A DNA stretch of 64,000 nucleotides, taken from positions 2,604,001-2,668,000 of the forward strand of contig NZ_CP099993.1 in NCBI RefSeq assembly GCF_024138125.1, in the 5' to 3' direction. Below, in pieces: positions 5,894 through 15,080 of this stretch. The notes below the pieces were generated by a model. That model was given only the letters and a program-made list of their open reading frames with translations. It did no database searches and was not told where the DNA came from. Positions within the stretch are counted from its first letter, which is position 1. Each line of letters opens with the position of its first letter. The position numbers and the translations under genes are program-made. This DNA is from Halorussus salilacus (GTDB lineage Archaea > Halobacteriota > Halobacteria > Halobacteriales > Haladaptataceae).

Positions 5894-8539
5894 GTGAACG
5901 TACGGGGCGAGGTCGTCGACGCGGGCGAGGTCCGGACCGTCAGCACGCGGTACGGCGAGCGCGACCTCGCCGAGGTCACGGTCCGGGAGGACACCGGGCC
6001 GAAGACGGTGACGCTGTGGGGCAAGTGGACCGAGTCGGCCGACCTCCTCGAAGCGGGCATGGAACTGCTCGTGACCGACGTAGAGGAGGGCGAGTACCGG
6101 GGCGAGACCACCTACTCGACCGGGAAGGAGTCGTACGTCGTGGTCGAACCCTCGTTCCTCGTGGACGTGACCGACGTGCGCTCGTGGGTCCAGTGTCCCC
6201 GGATGTACTACCTCAACAAGCTGTCGGGCGTCCCGCTGGCGTACCCGGTGGTCAAGGGGACCATCGTCCACGAGGTGTTCGGCGACCTGCTCCGCGGGCG
6301 CGACCTCGACGAGTCCATCGACGAGCGCGTCGAGGAGGCCGGACTCGAACTCGGCCTGCTCGGCAGAGAACGCGAGGAGGTCGCCGAGGAGGTCCGCCAG
6401 AACGCGGCCGCCATCGAGGGGTGGCTCCAGCAGGGCGTGCTCACCGACGAGGACGACTGGCGAAGCGAGCAGACCCTCATCAGCGAGACGTTCGCCATTA
6501 AGGGCCGTGCCGACGCCCTCCGGCGCGGGATGCCGGTCGAGCTGAAGACCGGAAAGAACCTCAAGCGCGACCCCAGATTTCAGGACAAGATTCAGGCCGC
6601 CTGCTACGCCCTGCTCCTCCAGGAACGCGGGGTGCCCACCGATACCGGGACCCTGCTGTACACCAAGAACTCCGCGCTCGACCGAAGTGAGGAGTCGGGC
6701 GACCTCTCGCCCGCCAAGGAGTTCTCGGTCGGCGACGGCCTGCTCGACTTCGTGGTCCGGACCAGAAACGAGATTGCGGCGATGGAGTACGATTCGAGCG
6801 TCCCCACGGGCTACGAGGCCGACGCCGTCTGTGAGTACTGTTTCGAGCAGGACACCTGCATGGTGGTCTCGGGCCGACTCGACCAAGAGTCGAAGGCCGG
6901 GCAGATCGGTGACCCGATTCCGAAAGAAGAACGCGAGTACTTCGACCGCTTCTACCGACTCGTCGAGGAGGAACGCAAGGCGACCCACGCCGAGTACGCG
7001 AAGCTCTGGGAGCAGACGGCCGCCGAGCGCGCCGACGACGACCGCGCGCTCGTCGACTTGGAACCCACAGACCGCCGCCAGCTCGACGGCGGCCGGTGGG
7101 AACTCCGCGCCGAGCGCACGGGAGGCGCGGTCTCCAAAATTCGGGAGGGCGACGTGGTGCTCGCCAGCGACGGCGACCCCGTCTCGGGCCACGCCGAACT
7201 CGCGCGAGTCGAGCGGTTGGGGGACGAAGTCGTCGTCACCGCCGACGAACCGGTCGACCTCCGGCGACTCGACGTGTATCCCTCGGAACTCTCTGCCGAC
7301 CGGATGCTGACCGCGCTCCACGACTTCGTGTTGAAGGGCGACCCCCGACGCAAGGACGTGCTGTTCGGGCGCGCCGACCCCGAGTTCGACGACCGCCGCG
7401 AGACCTACATCGACAACAACGACGCCCAGAACGACGCGGTCAACCTCGCGGTCAACGCCGAGGACTTCGCGCTGGTCCACGGGCCGCCCGGCACGGGCAA
7501 GACCTACACCATCGCCCGTACCATCCGCGCCCTCGTGGAGAACGGCGACCGCGTCCTCCTGTCGGCGTTCACCAACCGCGCGGTCGACAACGCCCTCGAA
7601 GCCCTGCGAGAGCAGGGCTTCGAGGACATAGTGCGCGTGGGAACGGAAAGCGGCGTCCGCGAGGACATGCAGGACATCAGGCTGGAGCAGGCGGGCGACC
7701 CGGGCGAACGGGTCGCCGAGTTGCGGGACGCGAGCGTGGTCGCCGCGACCACCGCGACCTGCGGGTCGCGAATCATGCGCGAGCAGTCGTTCGACGTGGC
7801 GCTTATCGACGAGGCCTCACAGCTCACCGAACCCAACGCGCTGGCGGCCGTGAACCTCGCCGACCGGTTCGTGCTGGTGGGCGACCACGAGCAGTTGCCG
7901 CCCGTCGTCCGAACCGAGAACGACCTCGCCACCTCGCTGTTCGAGCGCCTCATCGAGGCCCATCCCGAGGCGGGCGTGATGCTCGACCGCCAGTACCGGA
8001 TGGCCCAGCGCATCCAGGCGTTCTCCTCCCGGGAGTTCTACGACGGCGCGCTCCGGCCCGCGAGCGGCGAGGTGGCCGCCCAGCGACTCGCCGACCTGCC
8101 CGAGGTCGCAGAGACCGACCTCCCCGAGGAACTCCGGGGCGGCGTCTCCTTCATCGACCCTGACGGCCGGGCCGAGGGCAACACCAACCCCGTCGAGGCC
8201 GAGTTCGTGGCCGAGGTCGTCGGGGAGTTCCTCGCGGCGGGCCTCGACCCCGCCGAGGTCGGCGTCATCGCGCCGTTCCGCGCGCAGGTCGCCGAGATCA
8301 GTCGTCGGGTGCCCGACGGGGTCGCGGTCGACACCGTCGACCGGTTCCAGGGGTCGAGCAAGGAGGTCATCGTGGTGTCGTTCGTCGCCACGGGGGACCT
8401 CGAAAGCCCCATCTTCGAGGACTATCGGCGGGTGAACGTGGCGCTCTCGCGAGCGAAGAAGTCGCTGGTGCTGGTGGGCGACGAGGCCGCCCTCCGGAGC
8501 GACGACCTCTACGCGCGGATGGTCGAGTGGGCGACCTGA
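5894..8539 (+). CDS. Dna2-like nuclease-helicase (Cas4-type nuclease plus SF1 helicase)
   Basis: An 881-residue fusion. The first ~80 residues look like an OB-fold (DAGEVRTVSTRYGERDLAEV). A Cas4/RecB-type nuclease follows: Cys near residue 100 (VQCPRMYY), GTIVHEVF, PVELKTGK (the ExK catalytic motif) and three cysteines near 312-321 (CEYCFEQDTC) that with the first Cys match the 4Fe-4S cluster of Cas4, AddB and Dna2. The helicase has Walker A GPPGTGKT near 530, LIDEASQ near 638 and a C-terminal NVALSRAK near 849. It probably trims flaps or resects DNA ends during replication and repair. GTG 5894 is chosen because the OB-like domain starts there. It lies close to orc1 on the same strand. Confidence 0.88.
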   Translation: MNVRGEVVDAGEVRTVSTRYGERDLAEVTVREDTGPKTVTLWGKWTESADLLEAGMELLVTDVEEGEYRGETTYSTGKESYVVVEPSFLVDVTDVRSWVQCPRMYYLNKLSGVPLAYPVVKGTIVHEVFGDLLRGRDLDESIDERVEEAGLELGLLGREREEVAEEVRQNAAAIEGWLQQGVLTDEDDWRSEQTLISETFAIKGRADALRRGMPVELKTGKNLKRDPRFQDKIQAACYALLLQERGVPTDTGTLLYTKNSALDRSEESGDLSPAKEFSVGDGLLDFVVRTRNEIAAMEYDSSVPTGYEADAVCEYCFEQDTCMVVSGRLDQESKAGQIGDPIPKEEREYFDRFYRLVEEERKATHAEYAKLWEQTAAERADDDRALVDLEPTDRRQLDGGRWELRAERTGGAVSKIREGDVVLASDGDPVSGHAELARVERLGDEVVVTADEPVDLRRLDVYPSELSADRMLTALHDFVLKGDPRRKDVLFGRADPEFDDRRETYIDNNDAQNDAVNLAVNAEDFALVHGPPGTGKTYTIARTIRALVENGDRVLLSAFTNRAVDNALEALREQGFEDIVRVGTESGVREDMQDIRLEQAGDPGERVAELRDASVVAATTATCGSRIMREQSFDVALIDEASQLTEPNALAAVNLADRFVLVGDHEQLPPVVRTENDLATSLFERLIEAHPEAGVMLDRQYRMAQRIQAFSSREFYDGALRPASGEVAAQRLADLPEVAETDLPEELRGGVSFIDPDGRAEGNTNPVEAEFVAEVVGEFLAAGLDPAEVGVIAPFRAQVAEISRRVPDGVAVDTVDRFQGSSKEVIVVSFVATGDLESPIFEDYRRVNVALSRAKKSLVLVGDEAALRSDDLYARMVEWAT

Positions 8540-8652
8540 CTCCTTCTCGGCCCGGTGACCTGACTCCTTCTCGGCCCGGTGACCTGACTCCTTCTCGGCC
8601 CGGTGACCTGACTCCTTCTCGGCCCGGTGACCTGACTCCTTCTCGGCCCGGT
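8533..8652. repeat. 24-bp tandem repeat, five perfect copies, starting in the helicase stop region
   Basis: Units start at 8533, 8557, 8581, 8605 and 8629, all identical (GACCTGACTCC...CCCGGT). The first unit contains the last codon and the TGA stop of the nuclease-helicase, so the gene end itself has been multiplied downstream. Each unit carries an in-frame stop, so the protein is not extended. No spacers are present, ruling out CRISPR. Confidence 0.9.
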
Positions 8653-8707
8653 GACCCCCTTCTCCGACTCCACCGCACTCATTACCCGGGACGCCGAACG
8701 TCCGCGC

Positions 8708-8854
8708 ATGAGAGACGAGGAGGAGATACGCGAGCAGTACGAGTTCCTCAAGGAACACCTCGACGACGAGGACATGCGCCACGAAGGAGTCCGGGAGATG
8801 TTCACCTACTACAAGCGAGCGCTGGGATGGGTGCTCGAAGAAGAGTACATCTGA
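8708..8854 (+). CDS. Small acidic hypothetical protein
   Basis: A 48-residue protein (MRDEEEIREQYEFLKEHL..., ending in GWVLEEEYI) that appears entirely helical, with heptad-like spacing of hydrophobic residues around a conserved-looking YYKRALGWVL segment. I recognise similar short haloarchaeal proteins but no function. The frame is open upstream to 8651 but that stretch is repeat-derived; ATG 8708 is preferred. Its last codons are copied downstream in a 17-base repeat. Confidence 0.6.
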   Translation: MRDEEEIREQYEFLKEHLDDEDMRHEGVREMFTYYKRALGWVLEEEYI

Positions 8855-8890
8855 CAGAAGGGTACATCTGACAGAATAGTACATCAGACG
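8846..8890. repeat. 17-bp tandem duplication over a stop codon
   Basis: The bases encoding the last two residues and stop of the small protein (TACATCTGACAGAA...) recur at 8863 and partly at 8880, giving about 2.6 units of 17 bases. This is the same kind of gene-end duplication as at 8533 and 55074. Confidence 0.8.
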
Positions 8891-9184
8891 ACACGAATAA
8901 TTCCGGCGTCTCACTCCTCGAAAAGACCGTTCAGGAAGGTACCGGTACGGCTCTCCGGCGCCGGTAGGCTTAAGTGGTTGGGGCGGTTTGTTGCAAGTGA
9001 CGCTTCGCTTGGAGGGCCGAAGCGTCAGCGGGGACCAATTCAGGGCGGCAAGCGGTTCGCGGGGCTTTTTCACCCCCGCGTGTTCCGCTTTCCTTTCCAT
9101 ACTTCGTTCCACACTTCACGTTCCCGGAGTCTCGACGCTCGCCCGAGTCCGTCGCCTCGAAAATACGACTGCGCGACCAGAGGA

Positions 9185-9478
9185 CTACTCGATGGACAGC
9201 GACGAGTCGGTCCCGCCGCCGTCCCCGTCTCCGCCTTCGTCCCACTCTATCTCGAACTCGACGCTGAGTTCGCCCTGCCCGCCGCTCGCGGGCGTCTCGC
9301 GCTCGGCCTTGACCTCGAAGGTCGGTTGGGCGGGCGGCGCGAGCGTCACGGACTGGTCGCCCGCCGACAGCGAGAACTCCTCGCCGGACTCCAGTTTCTC
9401 GGCCACGGTCCGGAGGTAGGCGGCGATGTCTTCGCGGGACTGGCTGCGCTCGGTCTCGAACAGCACTTCTTCTGGCAT
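9185..9478 (-). CDS. amphi-Trp domain protein
   Basis: A 97-residue acidic protein of the amphi-Trp family, short haloarchaeal proteins of unknown role. It shows the expected order: PEEVLFETERSQSREDIAAYL, VAEKLESGEEFSLSAGDQSV, then a PTFEVKAERE and LSVEFEIEW strand pair whose alternating hydrophobic residues and final Trp give the family its name. The C-terminal tail is Gly/Asp/Ser-rich. The ATG at 9478 matches where relatives start; an in-frame ATG at 9505 is possible. It is transcribed away from the padR gene. Confidence 0.8.
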   Translation of the reverse strand: MPEEVLFETERSQSREDIAAYLRTVAEKLESGEEFSLSAGDQSVTLAPPAQPTFEVKAERETPASGGQGELSVEFEIEWDEGGDGDGGGTDSSLSIE

Positions 9479-9610
9479 GTGCGGACAGACGCGCGCGACC
9501 GACATAAGTTCGCCGCCGCCGTCCCGGGGCAATTACGTGCCCGGAGGCGGAGACGGGGACGAGGGGCCGTTATCTTCTTTTCGGTCGCAGACCTACCTCG
9601 TACGTTACCG

Positions 9611-9898
9611 ATGCACGACCTGACAGGATTCCAGCGTGACCTGCTGTACGTCATCGCGGGGCTGGACGAACCGCACGGGCTCGCCATCAAGGACGAGCTG
9701 GAATCGTACTACGAGAAGGAGATTCACCACGGACGGCTGTATCCCAACCTCGACACCCTCGTCGACAAGGGGCTGGTCGAGAAGGGCCAGCGCGACCGCC
9801 GGACCAACTTCTACACGCTCACCCGCCGGGGGACGCGGGAGATAGAGGCACGCCGCGAGTGGGAGGCCCAGTACGTCGACCTGAGCGTCGAAGCCTGA
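9611..9898 (+). CDS. PadR-family transcriptional regulator
   Basis: A 95-residue winged-helix protein. FQRDLLYVIAGLDEPHGLAIKDELESYYEKEIHHGRLYPNLD carries the helix-turn-helix with the family's GRLYPNLDTLVDKGLVEKG recognition-helix and wing region, followed by a short helical tail. It is close to the minimal PadR length and lacks the long dimerisation domain of PadR-s2 proteins. It lies between the divergent amphi-Trp gene and an empty GC-rich stretch. Its targets cannot be inferred. Confidence 0.9.
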   Translation: MHDLTGFQRDLLYVIAGLDEPHGLAIKDELESYYEKEIHHGRLYPNLDTLVDKGLVEKGQRDRRTNFYTLTRRGTREIEARREWEAQYVDLSVEA

Positions 9899-10309
9899 GA
9901 CGCGCTCGCCGACCGCGACCGCGCTCGCTGGGGTCCTCGTCAGCCTCGTCGTCAGCGTCGTCAGCGTTGCGACGCGGTACTCTCGTTCGCGGTTCGCCGC
10001 TCGCGTCGTTCGAGGAGCGTACCGTCCGAGGCGCGTAGCGCCTCGCTATCCCCGACACCCTGCTGGTCTCCCAGTTCCCGGCGTCCGTTTCGCCTCGTTC
10101 GGGGAGGCTCAGGAACCGACGTCGAGCGCGATGCACGGGCCAGCGACGCCGAGTGCGACGGGCGGCCCTGCACGCGTCCGGCCCTGCGCGCGTCCGGCCC
10201 TGCACGCGTCCGGCCCTGCCCGCGGGCAGGGCCGGACCGCGACCCGGAGTTCGTCGCCTCTCGCGAGACCGATATCGACCTCGTGAGCACAGGCCCCGGC
10301 AACGACAGC
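9899..10309. other. Gene-free GC-rich stretch with a 16-bp repeat and a palindrome
   Basis: No frame here has plausible protein composition. At 10164, 10180, 10196 and 10212 the 7-mer GGCCCTG recurs at exactly 16-base spacing inside units reading GGCCCTGcaCGCGTCC. The array ends in a perfect 26-base palindrome (10210-10235, 13 bp per arm, no loop). Nothing else is recognised. Confidence 0.7.
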
Positions 10310-11635
10310 TCACGGGTCGGAACTGCCGGACGCCTCGGTCTCGTCGGCCGAGTCGGGCGACGCGGTCGCGTCGCCCGACTCCTCGCCGTCGCTCGGTTCG
10401 CGTTCGAATGTACTCGACTCGCGTTCGGATGCGCTCGATGACGAGTCCGGCGCGCCTCCGTCCGTTCCCGCGGGCGAATCCGCGGGCGGGCCCGCGGATT
10501 CGCCCGCCGGTTCGGCGTGCTCGAAGAGGTAGGTCGGGTCCACCGCCCACGGCCGGATGGGTTCGCCCGCGACGAGTTCCGGCAGGACGATGCGCACGAA
10601 GTGGATGACCAGCACCAGTATCAGCGGGCCGAGGAAGATGCCGTACCACCCGAACAGCAACGGACCGAGGATGTACGCCAGCATCACCATTCCGACGTGG
10701 AGGTCCCGGCCCGAGACGTACGGCCGGAGCACGAGGTCCGGGATCGTGTCCACGACGACGAACGAGACCGCGAAGAACAGCGCCGGGAACCACAGGAGTC
10801 CGGGGTCGGCGACCCAGGTCTCCGCGAAGAGGTACGCCAGCACGGGGAAGTAGACCAGCTTCATCCCGACCACGGGAATCAGGCTGGCCGCGCCCGCGAG
10901 CAGACCGATGAGGGTGGGGTACGGGACCCCGAGCCCCGTCGGCGCGACGAGGTTCACCACGTTGTACGCCGCCGCGCCGATGGTGCCCGTGAACAGCGCG
11001 TTCAGGATGTTCCCGAAGAAGACGCTGTTGAAATCGCGGTCGACCGCCCGGACGTAGGCCGCGAACACGCCGCCCGAGTCGGCGAACTGGCGCTGGACGT
11101 ACCGCGAGAGCCGGTGGTCGTCCCGGAGCAGGTAGAACGCGATGGCGATCATCACGAACAGGTGGAGCAGGCCGATACCGATGATGCCGATGTATTCGAG
11201 CGCCGCCATCCCCACGTCCTGAATGAGCTCGGTGTTCGGGTCGTCGAGCAGGTCCTCCGGGCGCTGGGCTATCGTCGACGCGCCGACGTAGGGCTCGATC
11301 TGCTCCCAGACGCCGGTGAGGTCGGCCGGGACGGCGTCCATCTCCCGCAACGCGTCGAACGCTCTCGCCAGTTCCTGCAGGCCGATGGCCGCGGTGTACA
11401 TCACCAGCAGTAACACCGGAAGCGCGAGCGCGAACAGCGAGACGGCCGCCGCCACGCTGGGCGGGCCGATTCGCCTGCGGAGTCGCTGGTACACCGGCCG
11501 GGTCGCGTAGTAGAGGAAGATGCCGAACACGAAGGTGCCGACGAACGAGTAGACCACGTAGGCGACCGCGCTGGCGAGCGCCAGCCCGACGGCCCACCAA
11601 GCGATGCGCGCGCGGTCGATGTCCCAGTCGTTCAT
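10310..11635 (-). CDS. AI-2E family permease
   Basis: A 441-residue integral membrane protein. The first ~350 residues carry about eight hydrophobic segments in the AI-2E/PerM arrangement: an N-terminal pair, a large soluble insertion (about residues 90-170), then a C-terminal bundle with GLLAGAASLIPVVGMKLVYFPV, LILGPLLFGWYGIFLGPL and VVVDTIPDLVLRPYVSG, which are family signatures. Substrates vary (sodium/proton antiport, autoinducer export), so none is assigned. The last ~85 residues form a Ser/Glu/Pro-rich disordered tail encoded by two DNA palindromes (10350-10381 and 10470-10507). ATG 11635 precedes the conserved start MNDWDIDRAR. Confidence 0.88.
   Translation of the reverse strand: MNDWDIDRARIAWWAVGLALASAVAYVVYSFVGTFVFGIFLYYATRPVYQRLRRRIGPPSVAAAVSLFALALPVLLLVMYTAAIGLQELARAFDALREMDAVPADLTGVWEQIEPYVGASTIAQRPEDLLDDPNTELIQDVGMAALEYIGIIGIGLLHLFVMIAIAFYLLRDDHRLSRYVQRQFADSGGVFAAYVRAVDRDFNSVFFGNILNALFTGTIGAAAYNVVNLVAPTGLGVPYPTLIGLLAGAASLIPVVGMKLVYFPVLAYLFAETWVADPGLLWFPALFFAVSFVVVDTIPDLVLRPYVSGRDLHVGMVMLAYILGPLLFGWYGIFLGPLILVLVIHFVRIVLPELVAGEPIRPWAVDPTYLFEHAEPAGESAGPPADSPAGTDGGAPDSSSSASERESSTFEREPSDGEESGDATASPDSADETEASGSSDP
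10350..10507. repeat. Two perfect palindromes inside the permease coding tail
   Basis: 10350-10381 has 14-base arms around 4 bases. 10470-10507 has 18-base arms around 2 bases. Both are read through in frame and encode part of the acidic, disordered C-terminal tail of the AI-2E permease. They share no sequence with each other. Confidence 0.85.
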
Positions 11636-11787
11636 ACCCGACTCAGGGGGTCGGTATCGTAAAAATGTTCGGCGCGCGGACATGCCGGGCGACCGACGCG
11701 CAAACGCGTCGGTCGCCGCCGACTCCGCCCCGTCGGGACCTATTCCGGCGGTGACTTTTTAACGGAGGGGGGTCCTACCTACGGGAA

Positions 11788-13047
11788 GTGCAGGGTATCG
11801 CCGAGTCCATCGCGTCGGCACCGCTGGACCACGAAGTCGTTCGTATCGCCTTGGCGGGAGCGCTGGGGCTGTTCCTCGGGCTGGAGCGCGAGTGGTCCCA
11901 CAAGCCCGCCGGAATCCGGACGTTCACGCTCATCACGTTGCTCGGGGCGGTGTTCACCCTGCTCGACCGCGACGTGTTGCTCCTGCTGGGCGGCCTGCTC
12001 GTCATCGTGCAGGGCGTCCTGCTCGCGGTACAGGGCCTGACCGACGCCGACGAGGAGGGGCTGTCGCTCACCACGTCGGTGTCGATGCTGGTCGCGTTCA
12101 GCGTCGGCGCGCTCGTCATGGAGGGGTTCATCCTCGTCGGGGTCACCGTGGCGGTGCTGTCGTCGATGTTGCTCGTGCTGAAGCGCGAGCTACACAGCCT
12201 CGCGTGGGGGCTCTCCCGGGAGGAGCTCCGGTCTGCGGTCGAGTTCGCCATCCTCGCGTTCGTCATCTACCCGCTCCTGCCCGAGGGGGAGTTCGCCTTC
12301 GGGGTCGAACCGCGGGTGGTCTGGCTGATGGTGGTCACGGTCGCCGCCATCGGCATCGTCAACTACGCCGTGGTCGAGACCTACGGCGGCCGGGGCATCG
12401 CGGTCACGGGCTTCTTCGGCGGCCTCGCCTCCTCGACCGCGGTCGTCGGGACGATGCTCGACCACGTCGGCCAGCGCCCCGAGGCGGCGTCCTACGGGGT
12501 GGCCGCCATCCTGCTGGCCGACGCCGCGATGGCGGTCCGGAACCTCGCCATCGCGCTGGCGTTCACGTTCGGGAGCGGCAAGCCCGTCCTCTACGGCGCG
12601 ATACTGCCCCTCGGGGTGGTCATCCTCGGGAGCGTCGCCATCGCGGCCTACACCGCCGACTGGTCCGAGACGGTCGACATCGACCTCGAAAGCCCGTTCT
12701 CGCTGCGGAACGCCCTGAGCTTCGGGGCCATCTTCCTGCTGGTCATCGTGGCGGGCGCGGTGGCCCAACAGCAGTTCGGCTCCACGGGGTTCTACGTGAC
12801 CGCCCTGCTGTCGGGACTGGTCTCCAGCGCGGGCGTGACCTCCTCGGCGGTCCTGCTCTACATGGGCGGGAATCTCGACCACCAGACCGCGGTGTTCGGC
12901 ATCCTGCTCGCGACCGCCTCCTCCATCACCGTGAAGGCCGCGCTGACCCTCTCGGCGCCCGACCGGGGGTTCGCCTACCGGGTCGCGGCGTGGAGCGGGG
13001 TCCTGCTCGCGGGGTCGGGAGTGGCGGCGGTCCTCGCTACGATGTGA
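11788..13047 (+). CDS. MgtC/SapB-DUF4010 membrane protein
   Basis: A 419-residue protein with about twelve hydrophobic segments. The first ~150 residues are MgtC-like: ALGLFLGLEREWSHKPAGIRTFTLITLLGA matches the family's 'LGxEREWxxKxAGxRT' signature. The C-terminal part is DUF4010: GGRGIAVTGFFGGLASSTAVVGTM and LLSGLVSSAGVTSSAVLLYMGG. Bacterial MgtC regulates the F-ATPase and magnesium homeostasis; the archaeal role is unknown. The start is the GTG at 11788, about 25 bases after a TTTTTAA promoter element. Confidence 0.88.
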   Translation: MQGIAESIASAPLDHEVVRIALAGALGLFLGLEREWSHKPAGIRTFTLITLLGAVFTLLDRDVLLLLGGLLVIVQGVLLAVQGLTDADEEGLSLTTSVSMLVAFSVGALVMEGFILVGVTVAVLSSMLLVLKRELHSLAWGLSREELRSAVEFAILAFVIYPLLPEGEFAFGVEPRVVWLMVVTVAAIGIVNYAVVETYGGRGIAVTGFFGGLASSTAVVGTMLDHVGQRPEAASYGVAAILLADAAMAVRNLAIALAFTFGSGKPVLYGAILPLGVVILGSVAIAAYTADWSETVDIDLESPFSLRNALSFGAIFLLVIVAGAVAQQQFGSTGFYVTALLSGLVSSAGVTSSAVLLYMGGNLDHQTAVFGILLATASSITVKAALTLSAPDRGFAYRVAAWSGVLLAGSGVAAVLATM

Positions 13048-13119
13048 AAGTGTTGCGGAAACCGGAAGGACGTGAGTCGGAGCGAACGAACTATAGGGTG
13101 GGTCTCCATATCCCGAGTC

Positions 13120-14451
13120 ATGGACCGAGACACCGCAGAGCCCGCGGTCGAGCGGATGCCCGGCAAACGAGCCAAAGAGTGGTCCGACTACCACCACCAG
13201 TTCTCCGCGCCCAGCACCTACGTCTACGACTTCGTCTGGGACGTGACCGAGGACGCCGAGGGGCCGTTCTGCACCGACGTGGACGGCAACGTCCTGATGG
13301 ACTTCACCAGCCACGTCGCGGCCGCGCCGCTGGGGTACAACAACCCCAAGATAATGGACAAACTCCGTGAGTTCGAGATCACCGACCCGCTCAAGATCGC
13401 GGGACAGGACTTCTACGCCGCGGGCGGCTGGCCGCCCGAGGACCCCGAGTTCCCCGGGCCGACCCAGCTGATGGACCGGCTCACCGACCTCACCAGCCAC
13501 TACGACATGGACACCGTCTTCCTGTCGAACTCCGGCGCGGAGGCGGTCGAGAACGCCATCAAGGTCTGTTACGCCCAAGGCGGCCACCGCGCGTTCAACT
13601 TCGACGGCGCGTTCCACGGCCGGACCCTCGGCGCGCTCAGCCTGAATCGCTCGAAGCGCGCCCACCGGAAGGGCTACCCCGAGGTCGGCGGCGTCGTCAC
13701 GCTCCCGTACCCCTCGACCGAGGAGGAGTACGAGCGCAAGTGGAAGACCGACGGCCCCGGCGGCAACGTCGTCGCCGACAAACTCGACCCCGAGCAGGGC
13801 GTCATCGACCCCGAGGAGGTCGCCTACCTCATCATGGAGCCCGTGCAGGGCGAGGGCGGCTACCGGGTCCCCCACGACGGCTTCGTCGACGACGTGGCCG
13901 AGGTCCGCGAGGAGTACGACGTGAAGGTCATCAGCGACGAGATTCAGGCCGGACTCGGCCGGACCGGCGAGATGTGGGGCGTCGACCACCTCGACCTCGA
14001 ACCCGACGTCATCACCTCCGCGAAGGGTCTGCGCGTCGGCGCGACCGTCGCCAACGAGGACATGTTCCCCGACGAGAAGGGACGCCTGTCCTCGACGTGG
14101 GGCGCGGGCGACGTGATGAGCGCCCTGCAGGGCGTGCTCACCCTCGACGCCATCGAGGAGTACGACCTGCTCGACAACGCGACCGAGCGCGGCCGACAGC
14201 TCCGGGAGCTCCTCGAAGACGCCGACCTCCCGAACGTCGAGGACGTTCGGGGTCGCGGCCTGATGCTCGCGGTCGAGTTCGACACCAAGGACCGCCGCGA
14301 GGCGGTCGTCGAGGCGGCGCTCAAGCGCGGCCTGCTGGTGCTGGGCTGTGGCTACAAGACCCTGCGCCTGCTCCCGCCGCTCGACGTGACCGCCCGCGAG
14401 ATAGACCTCGCGTTCGACGTGTTCGCCTCGGCGGTCGAAGACGTGGCGTAA
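13120..14451 (+). CDS. Class III aminotransferase (4-aminobutyrate/acetylornithine type)
   Basis: A 443-residue pyridoxal-phosphate enzyme. Seen: FLSNSGAEAVENAIKVC (phosphate-binding region), FDGAFHGRTLGALSLNRSK, the EPVQGEGGYRVPHDGF motif, VISDEIQAGLGRTGEMWGVDH carrying the Asp that binds the pyridine nitrogen, and the Schiff-base lysine at residue 302 (TSAKGLRVGA). It exchanges an amino group between an omega-amino acid and 2-oxoglutarate; GABA, ornithine and beta-alanine cannot be told apart by eye. ATG 13120 follows an AACTATAGG promoter-like element. A short T-run follows the stop at about 14455. Confidence 0.9.
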   Translation: MDRDTAEPAVERMPGKRAKEWSDYHHQFSAPSTYVYDFVWDVTEDAEGPFCTDVDGNVLMDFTSHVAAAPLGYNNPKIMDKLREFEITDPLKIAGQDFYAAGGWPPEDPEFPGPTQLMDRLTDLTSHYDMDTVFLSNSGAEAVENAIKVCYAQGGHRAFNFDGAFHGRTLGALSLNRSKRAHRKGYPEVGGVVTLPYPSTEEEYERKWKTDGPGGNVVADKLDPEQGVIDPEEVAYLIMEPVQGEGGYRVPHDGFVDDVAEVREEYDVKVISDEIQAGLGRTGEMWGVDHLDLEPDVITSAKGLRVGATVANEDMFPDEKGRLSSTWGAGDVMSALQGVLTLDAIEEYDLLDNATERGRQLRELLEDADLPNVEDVRGRGLMLAVEFDTKDRREAVVEAALKRGLLVLGCGYKTLRLLPPLDVTAREIDLAFDVFASAVEDVA

Positions 14452-14520
14452 TCGGTTTTTAGACTCTCTCTCCCTGCTTTCGTCCGTGTATCCGCCGCAT
14501 CGAGAGTGTTCGGTGAGACG

Positions 14521-15080
14521 AAGCTAGCCACTGTCATCACGCAGAGAACCGGAGGCGATGGAGACGGCCGCTTCTCTGACCGGCAGAAGCTAGCTACTCC
14601 CGTCACCTATGAGAGAAGCCCTCGGTCGGCGCTCGCAACCTTCGGTCGCTCGCTCCTTCCCTCGCCCTTCATCCGCCGAGGCTTCCCCGAACCTCCCCAC
14701 TCGCGGCCTTCCGGCGGAAGGCCGCGAGTGCGTCCTGACCGCGGAGGCCCGGACGATTGTCGGGTTTCGGAGGCCCGGACGAACCACGGGATGCGCCGCG
14801 TCTGCGCTCGCGATGCGAGCGCAGACGCACGCGGGGAGGCACGGGGCGCGGTCGCGGTGCCGTGCGGTCGTGGTGCCGTGCGGTCGTGGTGCCGTGCGGT
14901 CGTGGTGCCGTGCGGTCGTGGTGCCGTGCGGTCGTGGTGCCGTGCGGTCGCGGTGCCGTGCGGTCGCGGTGCTGTGCGGTCCCAGAGGTGACGGGAGTAG
15001 CTAGCCTCCTGTTGCTCTCGTTCGGCCCGGTCGGTCCGGAGACGCTCCGCGTGATGACGGGAGTACCTAGCCTCCTGTTG
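14521..15080. repeat. Cluster of GCTAGC-family extragenic repeats
   Basis: This 770-base intergenic stretch holds no convincing gene. It contains + copies of the GCTAGC element at 14523 and 14589 (the latter reading GCTAGCTACTCCCGTCACC) and minus-strand copies at 15000-15005 and about 15055-15080. Upstream of the 15000 copy is a distal part (about 14780-14860) also found at 33128-33210, including the hairpin 14798-14828 (14-bp arms, 3-base loop). The palindrome 14698-14730 has 15-base arms. The minus copy is expanded by the 16-base array listed next. Confidence 0.8.
14856..14983. repeat. 16-bp tandem array, eight units
   Basis: The unit GGTGCCGTGCGGTCGT begins at 14856, 14872, 14888, 14904, 14920, 14936, 14952 and 14968, with T/C changes at the last base and variation in the final unit. 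It lies within a minus-strand GCTAGC element. The related element at 33128-33253 has only about two degenerate units at the corresponding place, so the array is a local expansion. Confidence 0.9.

Noticed and set aside
5714-7480. A 588-codon open frame on the minus strand opposite the helicase gene
   Set aside because: It is the antisense shadow of a real gene: high GC at third positions removes stops on the other strand. Composition (runs of Val, Gly, Leu, Arg) and lack of any motif show it is not a protein. The same applies to frames opposite cdc48 (24721-26370), the serine hydrolase and purF.
5894-8539. The Cas4-like domain as a CRISPR adaptation gene
   Set aside because: It is fused to a full SF1 helicase in Dna2 order and there are no cas1/cas2 genes or arrays in the window.
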